Positions 8,031 through 16,861 of a stretch of 47,132 nucleotides of DNA are shown one piece after another. The position numbers and the translations under genes were made by a program. The DNA is from Gracilimonas tropica DSM 19535 (GTDB lineage: Bacteria; Bacteroidota; Rhodothermia; Balneolales; Balneolaceae). The stretch covers positions 805-47,936 of the forward strand of contig NZ_AQXG01000017.1 of NCBI RefSeq assembly GCF_000375425.1, written 5' to 3'. Each line of letters begins with the position of its first letter. The stretch's first letter is position 1. The notes beneath the pieces are model-generated. The model ran no database searches. It saw only the letters and a list, made by a program, of their open reading frames with translations, and had not been told where the DNA came from.

Positions 8031-9253
8031 TACACTTTTCTTATGGCTTGAACCGGATTTAATCTAAGGGCTTTAATAGAGGGATAGATCGCCGCAAATA
8101 GAGTAGCAACCAGCATCAGCAATCCAATATTCACAAAATATCCTTCGGGCAATTCCGGGTAGATCATCGTGCTCATTCCGTAATCCTCCAGCCCTTCGGC
8201 AAAAGCACTCAAGTCGATACCTACTTCGCTTACCCACTCAATAGTGATCCAGCTCAAAAGCATGCCAAACGGAACTCCCACCATCGTCAAAAACAGGGTC
8301 TCCAGCATGATCATCGAAAACGTTCGTAATCGGTTCACCCCAATGGCCATGAGCATGCCAAGCTCCTGAGTCCGCTCTAATACGGCCATCAGCATAGTAT
8401 TTACGATCCCAAATGAAAGCGCAATAGCAATGATCACCATAAAAATATAGAGGGCAAGGTCGAGGCTGGAATCGGTATATCGCAGCGATGGTGACACATC
8501 TCCCCAACTCTGAAATTGCAGGGTTGAAGTTTGAGCGAGCGAATCTCTATAGATATCTGCGTTCTTGAAGTTATCTACCATGATCGCAATTTCGTGAACT
8601 GTTTGGTCACGCCCTAACAATCGATTCAGGTCTTCCCGGTTCACAAACACCTGGGTTTCATCGAAGGAAGAATTGGGCGTATCAAAAATGCCGGCCACCC
8701 GAAACGCGCCACCGGTCAGGTTCCCCTCCACATCCTGAAAATTAACGACCAATCGAGAACGCAGCTCCAATTTCAACCGCTTCGCCAGGTCATCACCGAT
8801 AAGTATCGGGTTTCGTGCATCCAGACTCAGATTTTCACCTTCCTGAATGTAAGAATACAATTCAGAAACCAGGGTATCTTGCTCCAGAACGACTCCTTTG
8901 GCGGTCACACCGTAGGTATTCGTAGCGCTTGCGGCTAATCCCTGCACTACACTTCTCGCGGATGCCGAGCTTACAAAATCATACCGCTGAATTTCATTTA
9001 AAACAGAATCTGCATTAGGAATGAAATAGCGGGGAAGGTTCTCTTCATTGTATTTGGGATGGTGAACCTGTAAATGTGATACCGATATGTTCAACTGATT
9101 GGTGATGTATTGGGAACTGAGTCCGTTCATCAATCCCGTGGAGAAAATACCGGCCCAGGTGCCCAATACAACAGCTATAATGACAACTCCGCTGCGGTGT
9201 TTATTCCGCCATACGTTCTTCCAACTCAGTTTTATGATCGACCAAAATTTCAT
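8030..9253 (-). CDS. FtsX/LolE-type ABC permease
   Basis: At 407 residues, this has an N-terminal membrane helix (about 20-42), a large periplasmic MacB-PCD-like domain (about 45-255) and three C-terminal helices (around 270-300, 318-345 and 372-400), ending in the family motif RLNPVQAIRKV. It is the inner-membrane partner of the ATPase at 6967-7680. It begins 1 base after the stop of the first permease, so the two are translationally close and probably form a heterodimer, as LolC/LolE do. Confidence 0.87.
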   Translation of the reverse strand: MKFWSIIKLSWKNVWRNKHRSGVVIIAVVLGTWAGIFSTGLMNGLSSQYITNQLNISVSHLQVHHPKYNEENLPRYFIPNADSVLNEIQRYDFVSSASARSVVQGLAASATNTYGVTAKGVVLEQDTLVSELYSYIQEGENLSLDARNPILIGDDLAKRLKLELRSRLVVNFQDVEGNLTGGAFRVAGIFDTPNSSFDETQVFVNREDLNRLLGRDQTVHEIAIMVDNFKNADIYRDSLAQTSTLQFQSWGDVSPSLRYTDSSLDLALYIFMVIIAIALSFGIVNTMLMAVLERTQELGMLMAIGVNRLRTFSMIMLETLFLTMVGVPFGMLLSWITIEWVSEVGIDLSAFAEGLEDYGMSTMIYPELPEGYFVNIGLLMLVATLFAAIYPSIKALRLNPVQAIRKV

Positions 9254-9254
9254 A

Positions 9255-10475
9255 TCAATGTCGCATGGCCTCCACCGGTTTTAGTTTACGCATGTGCAAA
9301 AGCGGATATAATGTAATCACAAGTGCGATGATCAAAACGATCAAACCTTGTTGTATCAAAATAGACGGATCGGTGGAAAACCGGATGAACGGTTCCATTC
9401 CATATTCCTCAATTGCCATTGCTGTTTCACCGGAAAACTCCAGTGGGTTGAAATGAAAATAGTACATGATCGGTAAGCTAAAAAGCATTCCAAATCCGGT
9501 ACCCAAAAACGTGATAAACAACATTTCCAGGATCAGCATAATGGCCATTTTCATCCGGGCCGTTCCGATTGCGATCATCACACCCAACTCAAATTTTCGT
9601 TCAGCGGTCATCATCAAAATGGTTCCAAAAATGCCAAAACCTACGATCATGTATAGTATAAGCAATAAGATCATCCCGCTGCCCCGGTCAGCTTCAATGG
9701 CTTGAACCAATTCCGGCATGATCGTCTGCCAGCCTAACACTGCATATTCATCACCCAGATCTGATCTTAACTCGCTTACCACTTTGGATACTTGTTTGGG
9801 ATTTTTTAAAAGGACCACCATGGAAGTCACACGATCCTCTGCAGCATAGAAACTTCGTGCCGTCTGCAAGGGTAAATACACCATGGCATCATTCATTTCA
9901 GGTAATCCAAACTTCATGATTCCCGTTATCGGATAGGCGCCGGCTGCACTCATGCCCCGAAATCCCTGACCTAACAAAACCAGGGTATCTCTCACGGTGA
10001 CATCCAAAAACTCAGCCAGACCTTCTGACACTAATACCCCATTTTCAGAATCAGAGTTGAAATAAGTTCCTTCTATGATCTTTTGATCAGGAGCGCTAAG
10101 CGTCTTTTCTTTATCCGGGTCGATGCCGATCACCATTGCGGCTTTACTTCGATCTTCTCCTGCTGCCAGGGCATAAGAATCAATCCGTGGTATAACGCTT
10201 TCAATTTCGGGGTGAGCCTGAAGCTGATCTGAAAGAGACTGTTTGACTTCGAGGCTGTTATCCAGGGTCGATTCATCGAAATAACCCGGTTTTTGAACTT
10301 GCAGATGCCCCGTGAAGGAACCCACCGTATTATCGATCATTTGGTCGTATTGCCCCTGTTGCATAGCACTCATCACCGAAGAAAGCAGTACTGCCATCAC
10401 GATCGAGGCCATGGTAATCAGCGTCCGCCGCTTATTCCGCCAAATATTTCGCCAAGCAAGCTTTAAATACAGCAT
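9255..10475 (-). CDS. FtsX/LolC-type ABC permease
   Basis: This 406-residue homologue of the following permease begins with the cytoplasmic WRNIWRNKRRTLIT motif, followed by one N-terminal helix, a periplasmic domain (about 45-250), and three C-terminal helices (GFGIFGTILMM, MLFITFLGTGFGML and LIVLIIALVITLYPLL), ending KLKPVEAMRH. Its start codon lies directly against the TCAGTTA tandem repeat, so the original upstream sequence and any native ribosome site appear displaced. Expression may depend on read-through from the LolA-like gene across the inserted cassette. Confidence 0.87.
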   Translation of the reverse strand: MLYLKLAWRNIWRNKRRTLITMASIVMAVLLSSVMSAMQQGQYDQMIDNTVGSFTGHLQVQKPGYFDESTLDNSLEVKQSLSDQLQAHPEIESVIPRIDSYALAAGEDRSKAAMVIGIDPDKEKTLSAPDQKIIEGTYFNSDSENGVLVSEGLAEFLDVTVRDTLVLLGQGFRGMSAAGAYPITGIMKFGLPEMNDAMVYLPLQTARSFYAAEDRVTSMVVLLKNPKQVSKVVSELRSDLGDEYAVLGWQTIMPELVQAIEADRGSGMILLLILYMIVGFGIFGTILMMTAERKFELGVMIAIGTARMKMAIMLILEMLFITFLGTGFGMLFSLPIMYYFHFNPLEFSGETAMAIEEYGMEPFIRFSTDPSILIQQGLIVLIIALVITLYPLLHMRKLKPVEAMRH

Positions 10476-10476
10476 T

Positions 10477-10507
10477 TCAGTTATCAGTTATCAGTTATCA
10501 GTTATCA
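10477..10507. repeat. Heptamer tandem repeat (TCAGTTA)x4
   Basis: Four exact TCAGTTA units followed by TCA form the left border of the inserted four-helix-bundle cassette and touch the permease start codon. The right border carries related 7-mers in the opposite orientation. Confidence 0.9.
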
Positions 10508-10598
10508 ATAAACAGTTTCTTTGCACTTCAAAAAATTTTGTAAGGAGTTTGGTTTTTATTGCTCTTACTAAATGAACTATCATAAATTCTATTAAAAC

Positions 10599-10952
10599 AT
10601 GCATAAAAATAATCTCTACGATAAAGCTTATGCTTTTGCAATCCGGATTGTTAAAGGATATCAATTCTTAAGTAAAGAAAAACGAGAATTTATTCTTTCA
10701 AAACAGTTACTTCGTAGTGGAACAAGTATTGGTGCAAACATTGCTGAAGCCAATGGAGGTATTTCAAAAGCCGATTTTTCGTCTAAAATTTCTATCGCGT
10801 ATAAAGAATCTTTAGAAACAAAATATTGGCTAAACCTATTACACGATACTGACTTCATAAACTCAAAGACGTTTACCAGTATGAATGATGATGCAGATGA
10901 ACTAAGCAGAATTATATTTTCCATATTAAAAACAACCAGAATTGGCAGTTAG
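10599..10952 (+). CDS. Four helix bundle protein (23S rRNA intervening-sequence/S23 family)
   Basis: The 117-residue protein has the family features: an AYAFAIRIVKGYQFL first helix, SKQLLRSGTSIGANIAEANGG in the middle, and KESLETKYWLNLLHDTDF afterwards. Members form pentameric four-helix bundles and are found in rRNA intervening sequences, with Avd of diversity-generating retroelements as a relative. Their function alone is unknown. No reverse transcriptase or template/variable repeat is nearby, so this is not a DGR. It is read against the flanking operon and sits between opposed heptamer repeats, which suggests an inserted unit. Confidence 0.88.
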   Translation: MHKNNLYDKAYAFAIRIVKGYQFLSKEKREFILSKQLLRSGTSIGANIAEANGGISKADFSSKISIAYKESLETKYWLNLLHDTDFINSKTFTSMNDDADELSRIIFSILKTTRIGS

Positions 10953-11000
10953 CAGTACGTTTACGAATCCTGGAACTACTTTCAAATTTAACATCCAAAT

Positions 11001-11045
11001 TGGTCACTGTTTACTGTTCACTGTTTACTGATCACTGATCACTGC
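11001..11045. repeat. Degenerate heptamer tandem repeat, opposite orientation
   Basis: Read on the minus strand this is about six units of the form CAGTRAN (CAGTGAT, CAGTGAT, CAGTAAA, CAGTGAA, CAGTAAA, CAGTGAC). It overlaps the stop codon of the LolA-like gene and forms the right border of the 10476-11045 insertion. Confidence 0.85.
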
Positions 11046-11791
11046 ACACGTCTCATATTCTGGACGGAGAAAAAGCTTTCCGGAATGCCTTCATTGAATT
11101 CCATCGATTCGTATTCGATGATCGTCTTGTGACCTTCTTTATCCTGGGGGATCATCTCCATTCTGGAGGGGATCTTTCTTCCGTCAAATTCCTTCACGTT
11201 CATTCCATTCATTATGTTGATCAGGTCTCCGAATTCATCGTAAAACTCGATCTTTAGTTCCAGATACTCTTCTTTTGAGACCCACACATCCACCCGGTCC
11301 CATACTACGGGAGCATCCGGTTTTGGGGTCATTTCGATCTTGTAGCATTCATAACCAGACACCGTTTCTTCTCCTGCAAGCTTATGATCATAGTCTGTAA
11401 CCACAGACGATTCCCGCACCAGATCATCATTAGTAAAATCAGATCCCATCCACGATTGCATCATCATAGAAGGCGGCATTTTAATAGTCCGGCCCACGCT
11501 GGGAACCCAGTTCCATATTTCATTTCCCCTTTTCAGGAAAGCCGTGCCTTCGTCCCGTGCCGGGGCGGTGATTAAGATCAGCGAATATTCGTTGCCACGA
11601 CTCCAGCTTTTCATAGAAACCGTTCGTTGCCAATTTGGACGGACGATGGTCATGCTCATTTCAGCCTCCAGCGATTCTCCCCGCATTTTTTCATCCATTT
11701 TTCGGATGATCTCGGTGGCATTCTGTGCAAAAGTTGGCATATAAAAAGCCATAAGCAATATAATCAGTATTCCTTTTCTAAGATGGCACAT
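11039..11791 (-). CDS. LolA-like outer membrane lipoprotein-sorting protein
   Basis: The 250-residue precursor has a signal peptide (residues 1-22, ending FAQ) and a periplasmic LolA/LppX-like fold: MDEKMRGESLEAEMSMTIVRP opens the sheet, with GNEIWNWVPSVGRTIKMPP and MGSDFTNDDLVRESSVVTDY motifs typical of the LolA_like family often annotated as outer membrane lipoprotein-sorting protein. It would carry a lipid or lipoprotein across the periplasm between the permeases and the outer-membrane barrel. It overlaps the TetR gene by 14 bases, so it is translated from the TetR mRNA. Its stop codon lies inside the heptamer repeat. Confidence 0.85.
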   Translation of the reverse strand: MCHLRKGILIILLMAFYMPTFAQNATEIIRKMDEKMRGESLEAEMSMTIVRPNWQRTVSMKSWSRGNEYSLILITAPARDEGTAFLKRGNEIWNWVPSVGRTIKMPPSMMMQSWMGSDFTNDDLVRESSVVTDYDHKLAGEETVSGYECYKIEMTPKPDAPVVWDRVDVWVSKEEYLELKIEFYDEFGDLINIMNGMNVKEFDGRKIPSRMEMIPQDKEGHKTIIEYESMEFNEGIPESFFSVQNMRRVQ

Positions 11792-12356
11792 ACTCCTCCA
11801 TTATTTTAGTTTTCATTTCTTGCAACGGGTACTCGTCTCCCATACTGGCATAACCCAGCAAAATCCCATCCATCATTGCTCCTAATTTATAGGCTTCTAT
11901 TTCAGGTTTTTCGTAATGCAACTCTTCCAGTAAATGAATGTACAACTGCATCTGTGATTTATTGACCTCATCCAATTTAGGCTGCAAGGTTTTCATGGTA
12001 TCTGTTTGTAAGGCAAGTCCGATCATTAATTTACCAAGTCCTGTCTGGTTCTCGATAAACCCGAATGTTTGCTCCAAAATCTGACGGATCTTATCGGTGG
12101 GAGTAAAACCCTCCGGAAAGTTTAAGATCTCTTCTCCGATCTGTACAAGCTGATCAAAAATACCTTCCAGAATAGCTTCTTTACTGTCAAAGTAATGATA
12201 AATGAGTCCTTTGGAGACCCCTGCTTTTTTAGCCACTGCTGATATACTGGTCTTTGAATAACCTACATTGGCAAATAACTCGAAAGCGGCATCAAGAATT
12301 TGTTGTCTTGTTTGCTGCCGGATCTCTTCATTTTGTGCTTTTGTTCTCGGACTCAT
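11778..12356 (-). CDS. TetR/AcrR family repressor
   Basis: The 192-residue protein has an N-terminal HTH (residues about 12-58, with ILDAAFELFANVGYSKTSISAVAKKAGVSKGLIYHYFDSKEAIL) and a helical ligand-binding domain with a C-terminal TetR_C-like bundle. It is first in the leftward unit with the LolA-like, permease, ATPase and barrel genes, and a perfect 20-base palindrome lies 5 bases upstream of its start. It therefore probably represses itself and the whole transport unit, responding to an unknown lipophilic signal. Confidence 0.93.
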   Translation of the reverse strand: MSPRTKAQNEEIRQQTRQQILDAAFELFANVGYSKTSISAVAKKAGVSKGLIYHYFDSKEAILEGIFDQLVQIGEEILNFPEGFTPTDKIRQILEQTFGFIENQTGLGKLMIGLALQTDTMKTLQPKLDEVNKSQMQLYIHLLEELHYEKPEIEAYKLGAMMDGILLGYASMGDEYPLQEMKTKIMEEYVPS

Positions 12357-12361
12357 TTTAA

Positions 12362-12381
12362 TTGACTGAACGTTCAGTCAA
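12362..12381. promoter_or_regulatory. TetR operator palindrome
   Basis: TTGACTGAACGTTCAGTCAA is a perfect 20-base palindrome immediately upstream of the tetR-type start. It matches the common TGACTGAACGTTCAGTCA-like sites of AcrR/TetR proteins, so autoregulation is the simplest reading. Confidence 0.88.
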
Positions 12382-12465
12382 AAATTAAATGATAAAAAGA
12401 TATAAAGCAAATATAGAAAGTGTGGCCTTAGGTTGTTTTAATGATGAGTTTTATAAGATAAGCAA

Positions 12466-13080
12466 TCAGGCTTCAGTCCTTTTCTCCGCATACACCATAT
12501 CCAGGAAATTCTGCAGTACCATAGAGCCCACATTACCGGATTTTTCGGGGTGAAATTGAACGCCCACAAAATTGTCTTTAGCTACAATGGCTGTAAAATC
12601 CTGAATGTAATCACAGGATGCGAGGGTATTTTTACTGATTGGAGCATAATAGCTATGCACAAAATACAGATAATGTTTGGGACTGAAATTTTTTAAGATA
12701 GGATGTTCATGTCCATTCGTCTGTATTCGATTCCAACCCATGTGCGGAACTTTAGCCTCTTTCTCATCGAATTTTTTAAGTGAACCGGGGATGATCCCCA
12801 AACCAACCGTATCTCCTTCAGTCGAAGATTCAAACATGAGCTGCATACCTACACAAATTCCCAAAACAGGTTTCTTCGTCTTTTTCAGCCAATCGGCCAC
12901 GCCCTGATCCTGAAGTGAACGCATGGCAGAGGCTGCATGCCCTACCCCGGGAAATATGATTCCATCTGCTTTTTCGAGCTCCTCGGGAGTATCAGCCAAA
13001 TAATAATCGGCACCCAATCTCTCCAGTGCATTTGCAACTGATGCCGTGTTTCCTGCTTTATACTTGATGATAGCGATCAT
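12466..13080 (-). CDS. hisH: Imidazole glycerol phosphate synthase, glutaminase subunit HisH
   Basis: The 204-residue class I glutamine amidotransferase has the nucleophile Cys in GICVGMQLMFE and the catalytic His/Glu in VQFHPEKSGN. It supplies ammonia to HisF in histidine synthesis (PRFAR to IGP plus AICAR). HisF is not in the window, so its partner must be encoded elsewhere. It is the last gene of the leftward his unit, 6 bases after hisB. Confidence 0.95.
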   Translation of the reverse strand: MIAIIKYKAGNTASVANALERLGADYYLADTPEELEKADGIIFPGVGHAASAMRSLQDQGVADWLKKTKKPVLGICVGMQLMFESSTEGDTVGLGIIPGSLKKFDEKEAKVPHMGWNRIQTNGHEHPILKNFSPKHYLYFVHSYYAPISKNTLASCDYIQDFTAIVAKDNFVGVQFHPEKSGNVGSMVLQNFLDMVYAEKRTEA

Positions 13081-13086
13081 AAATGT

Positions 13087-13971
13087 TTACAAAGTTCCTT
13101 TCGAACTTGGAATTTGGTCAATTATGCGCCCGTTCTGTTCTATAGCCATCTTTAAAGACCGGGCGAGACCTTTAAAGCAGGCTTCTATTTTATGGTGGTC
13201 ATTTTCGCCTGCAAAGCTAACATGTAAAGTTGCCTTCAAGTTCATTGCCAGGCTATAAAAAAAGTGTTTCACCATTTCGGTTGGTAAATCACCAACGTAT
13301 TCTCTCTGAAAGTCCCCATTGAACACCAAATAGGGACGTCCTGACAAATCTATAGCCACCGTAGCTTGCGTTTCGTCCATGGGCAACACAAATCCATAGC
13401 GCTCAATTCCTTTTTTATTTCCAAGTGCTTTGGTGATTACTTCCCCCAATGCAATGGCCACATCTTCGATGGTATGATGCTCGTCTACTTCCAGATCTCC
13501 ATCACACTTCAGCTTCAGATCAATCAGGCCATGACGGGCGATCTGATCCAGCATGTGGTCAAAGAAATTCAGTCCCGTAGATATCTCTGCCTCACCGGTT
13601 CCATCCAGATTTACTTCTATGCTGATATTCGTCTCATTGGTTTTTCGTGCAATGGATGCTTTTCTAGCTTCAGTAGCGATGAACTTTACCAGTGCATTCC
13701 ATTCTTCTGAAGCTATCAGCTTTTCCTTCCCTTTCAGAAGCACCAGTCCACGATCTTCTTCGGTGATCTCCAGGTCTGCTTCTCCTTCTTCGAAAAAAGA
13801 AATCCCTTCTTGCTGCAGCACTGTTTTTTGTTGGGGTGATAAAGATTCGGGTTTGATGAAAAGATCTCGTCCTCCATCCACGATCTGTTTCAGGGATGAA
13901 ATGGTTTTTGCCCGAAATAGAAATTTCCCGGACGGATCATTCAATGCTTTTTTGGTGATGGAAATCAACAT
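13087..13971 (-). CDS. hisB: Imidazoleglycerol-phosphate dehydratase HisB with atypical N-terminal region
   Basis: Residues about 106-294 are a complete IGPD domain: metal-binding motifs DEHHTIEDVAIALGE and NDHHKIEACFKG, FFDHMLDQIARHG, and the terminal PSSKGTL. It dehydrates imidazole-glycerol phosphate to imidazole-acetol phosphate. In many Bacteroidota HisB is bifunctional with an N-terminal HAD histidinol phosphatase of about 165 residues. Here residues 1-105 are shorter and lack the DxDGT nucleophile motif, so this part is either an unrelated domain or a decayed phosphatase. Histidinol phosphatase activity must then come from elsewhere. The start is the only ATG giving the full frame. Confidence 0.92.
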   Translation of the reverse strand: MLISITKKALNDPSGKFLFRAKTISSLKQIVDGGRDLFIKPESLSPQQKTVLQQEGISFFEEGEADLEITEEDRGLVLLKGKEKLIASEEWNALVKFIATEARKASIARKTNETNISIEVNLDGTGEAEISTGLNFFDHMLDQIARHGLIDLKLKCDGDLEVDEHHTIEDVAIALGEVITKALGNKKGIERYGFVLPMDETQATVAIDLSGRPYLVFNGDFQREYVGDLPTEMVKHFFYSLAMNLKATLHVSFAGENDHHKIEACFKGLARSLKMAIEQNGRIIDQIPSSKGTL

Positions 13972-14010
13972 AGCTTGTATTTATTAGTTTTGAAGCTGAG
14001 CTTCAGTCAT

Positions 14011-14039
14011 GCATTCCGCAGCAGAGTAGCGGAACGAGT
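14011..14039. repeat. REP-like element, his operon copy 1 (hisC-hisB gap)
   Basis: GCATTCCGCAGCAGAGTAGC followed by GGAACGAG matches copies at 15305-15332 and 16718-16745. The inner part is GC-rich and partly self-complementary (TTCCGC/GCGGAA). Confidence 0.85.
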
Positions 14040-14070
14040 TGGAAAATTGGTGTTAAACAACGATCAAATT

Positions 14071-14160
14071 GAACACAGATGTCACGGATGGAACGAATTA
14101 CCACTGATTTGATCTTTTAAATCTGCGAACATCCATACAATCCGCCTCATCCGTGTTCCA
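14071..14160. repeat. Imperfect inverted repeat in hisC-hisB gap
   Basis: GAACACAGATGTCACGGAT (14071-14089) and ATCCGCCTCATCCGTGTTCC (14140-14159) can pair as imperfect arms. The text is like a dispersed repeat common between genes in this group, distinct from the GCATTCCGCAG family. Confidence 0.6.
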
Positions 14161-14172
14161 TTCAGATAGCCA

Positions 14173-15225
14173 CTATTCAATATTCTCAAGCGCCGCAAAG
14201 AACCGGTCGTTTTCAGCAGCGGTTCCAATGGTTAAACGAAGGCAGTTTTCGCAATGCGGTTCGTTGCCGCGATAACGAATGATCACGCCTTCATCTGCCA
14301 GTTTGCGATAGACATCCTCTGCATCCGGAATTCGGAACATCACGAAATTGGCATCCGTTGGGAATACTTTTTCCACTCGTGCATTGGAAACCAATTTCCC
14401 GATCACGCGTTCCCGTTCTTCCATTATAGATTCTATATTTTTCTTAACGTGATCTAAATTCGCAAAGCCTTCCAGCGCTTTTTGTGATGTCAGTTTATTC
14501 ACGTTATAGGGCGCTTTCACTTTCATCATGTACGAGATCACTTCCGCATTTGCTAAAGCAATCCCTAACCGAATGCCGGCCAGCCCAAACGATTTTGACA
14601 ACGTTTGCAGCACCACCAGATTTGGAAACTCTGCAATGTTATTAGCCAAACTTCCCTGCCGGCTAAAGTCGATATAAGCTTCATCTACCACCACGATTCC
14701 ATCAAACTCTTCCAGCACTTTAGCGATATCAGTCACACTCATACTGTTGGCTGTAGGATTATTCGGCGAGCAAATAAAGATCATTTTGGTTTCGGGTTGA
14801 ACCGCCGCCAGGATCTTCTCGGGCTGAAGTTGAAAGCTTTCGGTGAGCAGTACTTCGTCTACCGGCACATCGTTGATGTTTGCCGATACTTTGTACATGC
14901 CATACGTCGGAGGATTAATGATGATCCGATCCTTGCCCGGCCGACAAAAGATGCGAAACAGCAGATCGATCGCTTCATCACTTCCCACGCCCACAAAAAT
15001 GTTCTCCCGGTTCACCCCGCGAAAAGCCGCGATCTGATCACGCAGCTGCTCCTGATAAGGCATGGGATATCGGTTAAGTTCGAGCTCATCCGAAAAGGGA
15101 GCGCCGAAGCTGTTTTCATTGGCATCCAATAAAATGCCGGAATCAAAATCATCCCGCGCACTACGATAGGGTTTCAGGTCTCGAATATTTTCCCTCACCA
15201 GGGAGTTGATGTTTGTTTTCTTCAT
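14173..15225 (-). CDS. hisC: Histidinol-phosphate aminotransferase HisC
   Basis: The 350-residue PLP enzyme converts imidazole-acetol phosphate and glutamate into histidinol phosphate. It is a class I/II aminotransferase with the PLP lysine in TLSKSFGLAGIRLG, ICSPNNPTANSM and VVVDEAYIDF. The C terminus, LENIE, reads into the start of the ATTCAATATTC dispersed repeat. It lies between hisD and hisB in the same orientation, with gaps filled by repeats. Confidence 0.96.
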   Translation of the reverse strand: MKKTNINSLVRENIRDLKPYRSARDDFDSGILLDANENSFGAPFSDELELNRYPMPYQEQLRDQIAAFRGVNRENIFVGVGSDEAIDLLFRIFCRPGKDRIIINPPTYGMYKVSANINDVPVDEVLLTESFQLQPEKILAAVQPETKMIFICSPNNPTANSMSVTDIAKVLEEFDGIVVVDEAYIDFSRQGSLANNIAEFPNLVVLQTLSKSFGLAGIRLGIALANAEVISYMMKVKAPYNVNKLTSQKALEGFANLDHVKKNIESIMEERERVIGKLVSNARVEKVFPTDANFVMFRIPDAEDVYRKLADEGVIIRYRGNEPHCENCLRLTIGTAAENDRFFAALENIE

Positions 15226-15263
15226 TTATACCGGTTTTGGTGTACTGCTTTCTTTATTTGTTT

Positions 15264-15332
15264 GAGGCAGAGCCTGCCTTTGTCGGCAGACAGGCCTCAT
15301 GTTAGCATTCCGCAGCAGAGCAGCGGAACGAG
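15264..15332. repeat. REP-like composite, his operon copy 2 (hisD-hisC gap)
   Basis: GAGGCAGAGCCTGCC...GGCAGACAGGCCTC (15264-15298, able to fold) plus GCATTCCGCAGCAGAGCAGC-GGAACGAG (15305-15332). The same composite recurs at 16677-16745. Confidence 0.9.
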
Positions 15333-15338
15333 CTGGCA

Positions 15339-15383
15339 TATCAAAATTCAATGTTCCTTGTTGGATGTTGAATGTTCGATGTT
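15339..15383. repeat. AT-rich dispersed repeat over the hisD 3' end
   Basis: ATTCAATGTTCCTTGTTGG-type sequence belongs to a family also seen at 6898-6940, 6968-7008, 7988-8030, 16862-16902 and, reversed, 24884-24918. Here it encodes the last ~11 residues of HisD. Confidence 0.8.
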
Positions 15384-16661
15384 CTTCAGCCGCAAGCTGA
15401 CGGCGTTTTTGTGTGCCTGAAGTTCTTCTAATTCTGCCAGTTTTTCCACTGCCGGACCTATATTCTTCAAACCTTCTTCCGTTAATGATTGCATGGTCAC
15501 CGATTTTTGGTAAGCTGCCAAGTTCACCCCGCTATACATTCTTGCATAGCCGTAGGTTGGTAGTGTGTGATTGGTTCCGGAGGCATAATCACCTACACTT
15601 TCGGGCGTCAACTGCCCCAGAAATACCGAGCCTGCATTGATGATCTTTTCGGTGTGAAACTCGGCATCTTTCACATTCACAATTAAATGCTCCGGGGCAT
15701 ATTGATTGGAAAACGAAAACGCCTCTTCCACCGAATCAACCACAATGGAATAACTGTGGCTAAGTGATTGCTTTGCGATCTCTTTTCGGGGAAGTTGATT
15801 CAGTTGATCTTCAAGTTCTTTATTTAATGCATCCAGATCAAAATCCGATGTAGCGACCAGCACCACCTGACTGTCTTTGCCATGTTCCGCCTGAGAAAGC
15901 AGGTCGGCTGCAACATATGCCGGATTTGCCTGAGCATCGGCAACCACCAACACTTCCGAAGGTCCCGCCGGCATATCGATCGAAATTTGTGCTTCGGAAT
16001 TCTGTAGGATCATCTTAGCGGCCGTCACATACTGGTTACCGGGGCCAAAGATCTTATCCACTTTGGAAACGGTTTGAGTTCCGAACGCCATTGCTGCAAC
16101 GGCCTGAGCTCCACCGGCCAGCAAGACCTGATCAACTTCCGCCTTCTTGGCAATGTAGATGATTTCGGGAGCCACAGTTCCGTCTTTTTGTGGTGGTGTA
16201 GCTAATACTTTGGTGGTACATCCCGCAATCAACGCCGGAATGGAAAGCATCATAGCTGAAGATGGCAGAATAGCCGTTCCGCCCGGCACATACAATCCCA
16301 CTCGTTCTATAGGTCGGGCCACTTTCATACAACGTACGCCCGGCATGGTTTCCACCTCAATAGGCTCCTGAAATTGTGCTTTGTGGAAGCGAAAAATATT
16401 ATCAAAAGCGAGGTCGATGGCCTTTTTCGTTTCTTCATCCAAAGAGACTTCCACCTCTTTTGGATTGATAACCACCGAATCCAGATTCACTCCATCAAAT
16501 TTTTGGGTGAATTTCTTCACAGCTTCATCGCCATCTGTTTCAACCGCATCCAAAATGGGCTGAACCGTTCCAAAGATGGAAGTAAAATCGATCTTTGGGC
16601 GCTTGAGCAATTCCCTGTTTTCTTCGGGTGATAAAGCTGAGTAATTGTATGTTTTCATCAC
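15348..16661 (-). CDS. hisD: Histidinol dehydrogenase HisD
   Basis: The 437-residue zinc enzyme oxidises histidinol to histidine in two NAD-dependent steps. It has [21 protein letters not shown], the QAEHGKDSQ catalytic His/Glu region, and the conserved EHLIV and SGTNHTLPT motifs. The natural end is around LRLK. The final [11 protein letters not shown] is the translated AT-rich repeat and is probably not required. The start has an ATG-ATG pair, and the second (three bases in) is equally possible. Confidence 0.96.
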   Translation of the reverse strand: MMKTYNYSALSPEENRELLKRPKIDFTSIFGTVQPILDAVETDGDEAVKKFTQKFDGVNLDSVVINPKEVEVSLDEETKKAIDLAFDNIFRFHKAQFQEPIEVETMPGVRCMKVARPIERVGLYVPGGTAILPSSAMMLSIPALIAGCTTKVLATPPQKDGTVAPEIIYIAKKAEVDQVLLAGGAQAVAAMAFGTQTVSKVDKIFGPGNQYVTAAKMILQNSEAQISIDMPAGPSEVLVVADAQANPAYVAADLLSQAEHGKDSQVVLVATSDFDLDALNKELEDQLNQLPRKEIAKQSLSHSYSIVVDSVEEAFSFSNQYAPEHLIVNVKDAEFHTEKIINAGSVFLGQLTPESVGDYASGTNHTLPTYGYARMYSGVNLAAYQKSVTMQSLTEEGLKNIGPAVEKLAELEELQAHKNAVSLRLKNIEHSTSNKEH

Positions 16662-16676
16662 ATTGCCTTATTGTGT

Positions 16677-16745
16677 GAGACAGAACCTGCCTTTGTTGGC
16701 AGACAGGCCTCAATTATGCATTCCGCAGCGGAGCAGCGGAATGAG
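16677..16745. repeat. REP-like composite, his operon copy 3 (hisG-hisD gap)
   Basis: GAGACAGAACCTGCC...GGCAGACAGGCCTC plus GCATTCCGCAGCGGAGCAGC-GGAATGAG matches 15264-15332 in order and orientation. The rest of the gap carries a GGGGAAATTCCTT/CCCTCCCC-type short repeat near 16800. Confidence 0.9.
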
Positions 16746-16861
16746 TTTAAGTTCTTTAAATAATATATTTTAAAATATGCTGATCCTTGGCAACATTTAC
16801 CCTCCCCTTAATCCCTTCCCTGGAGGGGAAATTCCTTGGATAAATCTTTCTATATAGAATA

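Noticed and set aside
10599-10952. Diversity-generating retroelement (Avd relative)
   Set aside because: No reverse transcriptase, template repeat or variable repeat is present; only the Avd-like fold is shared.
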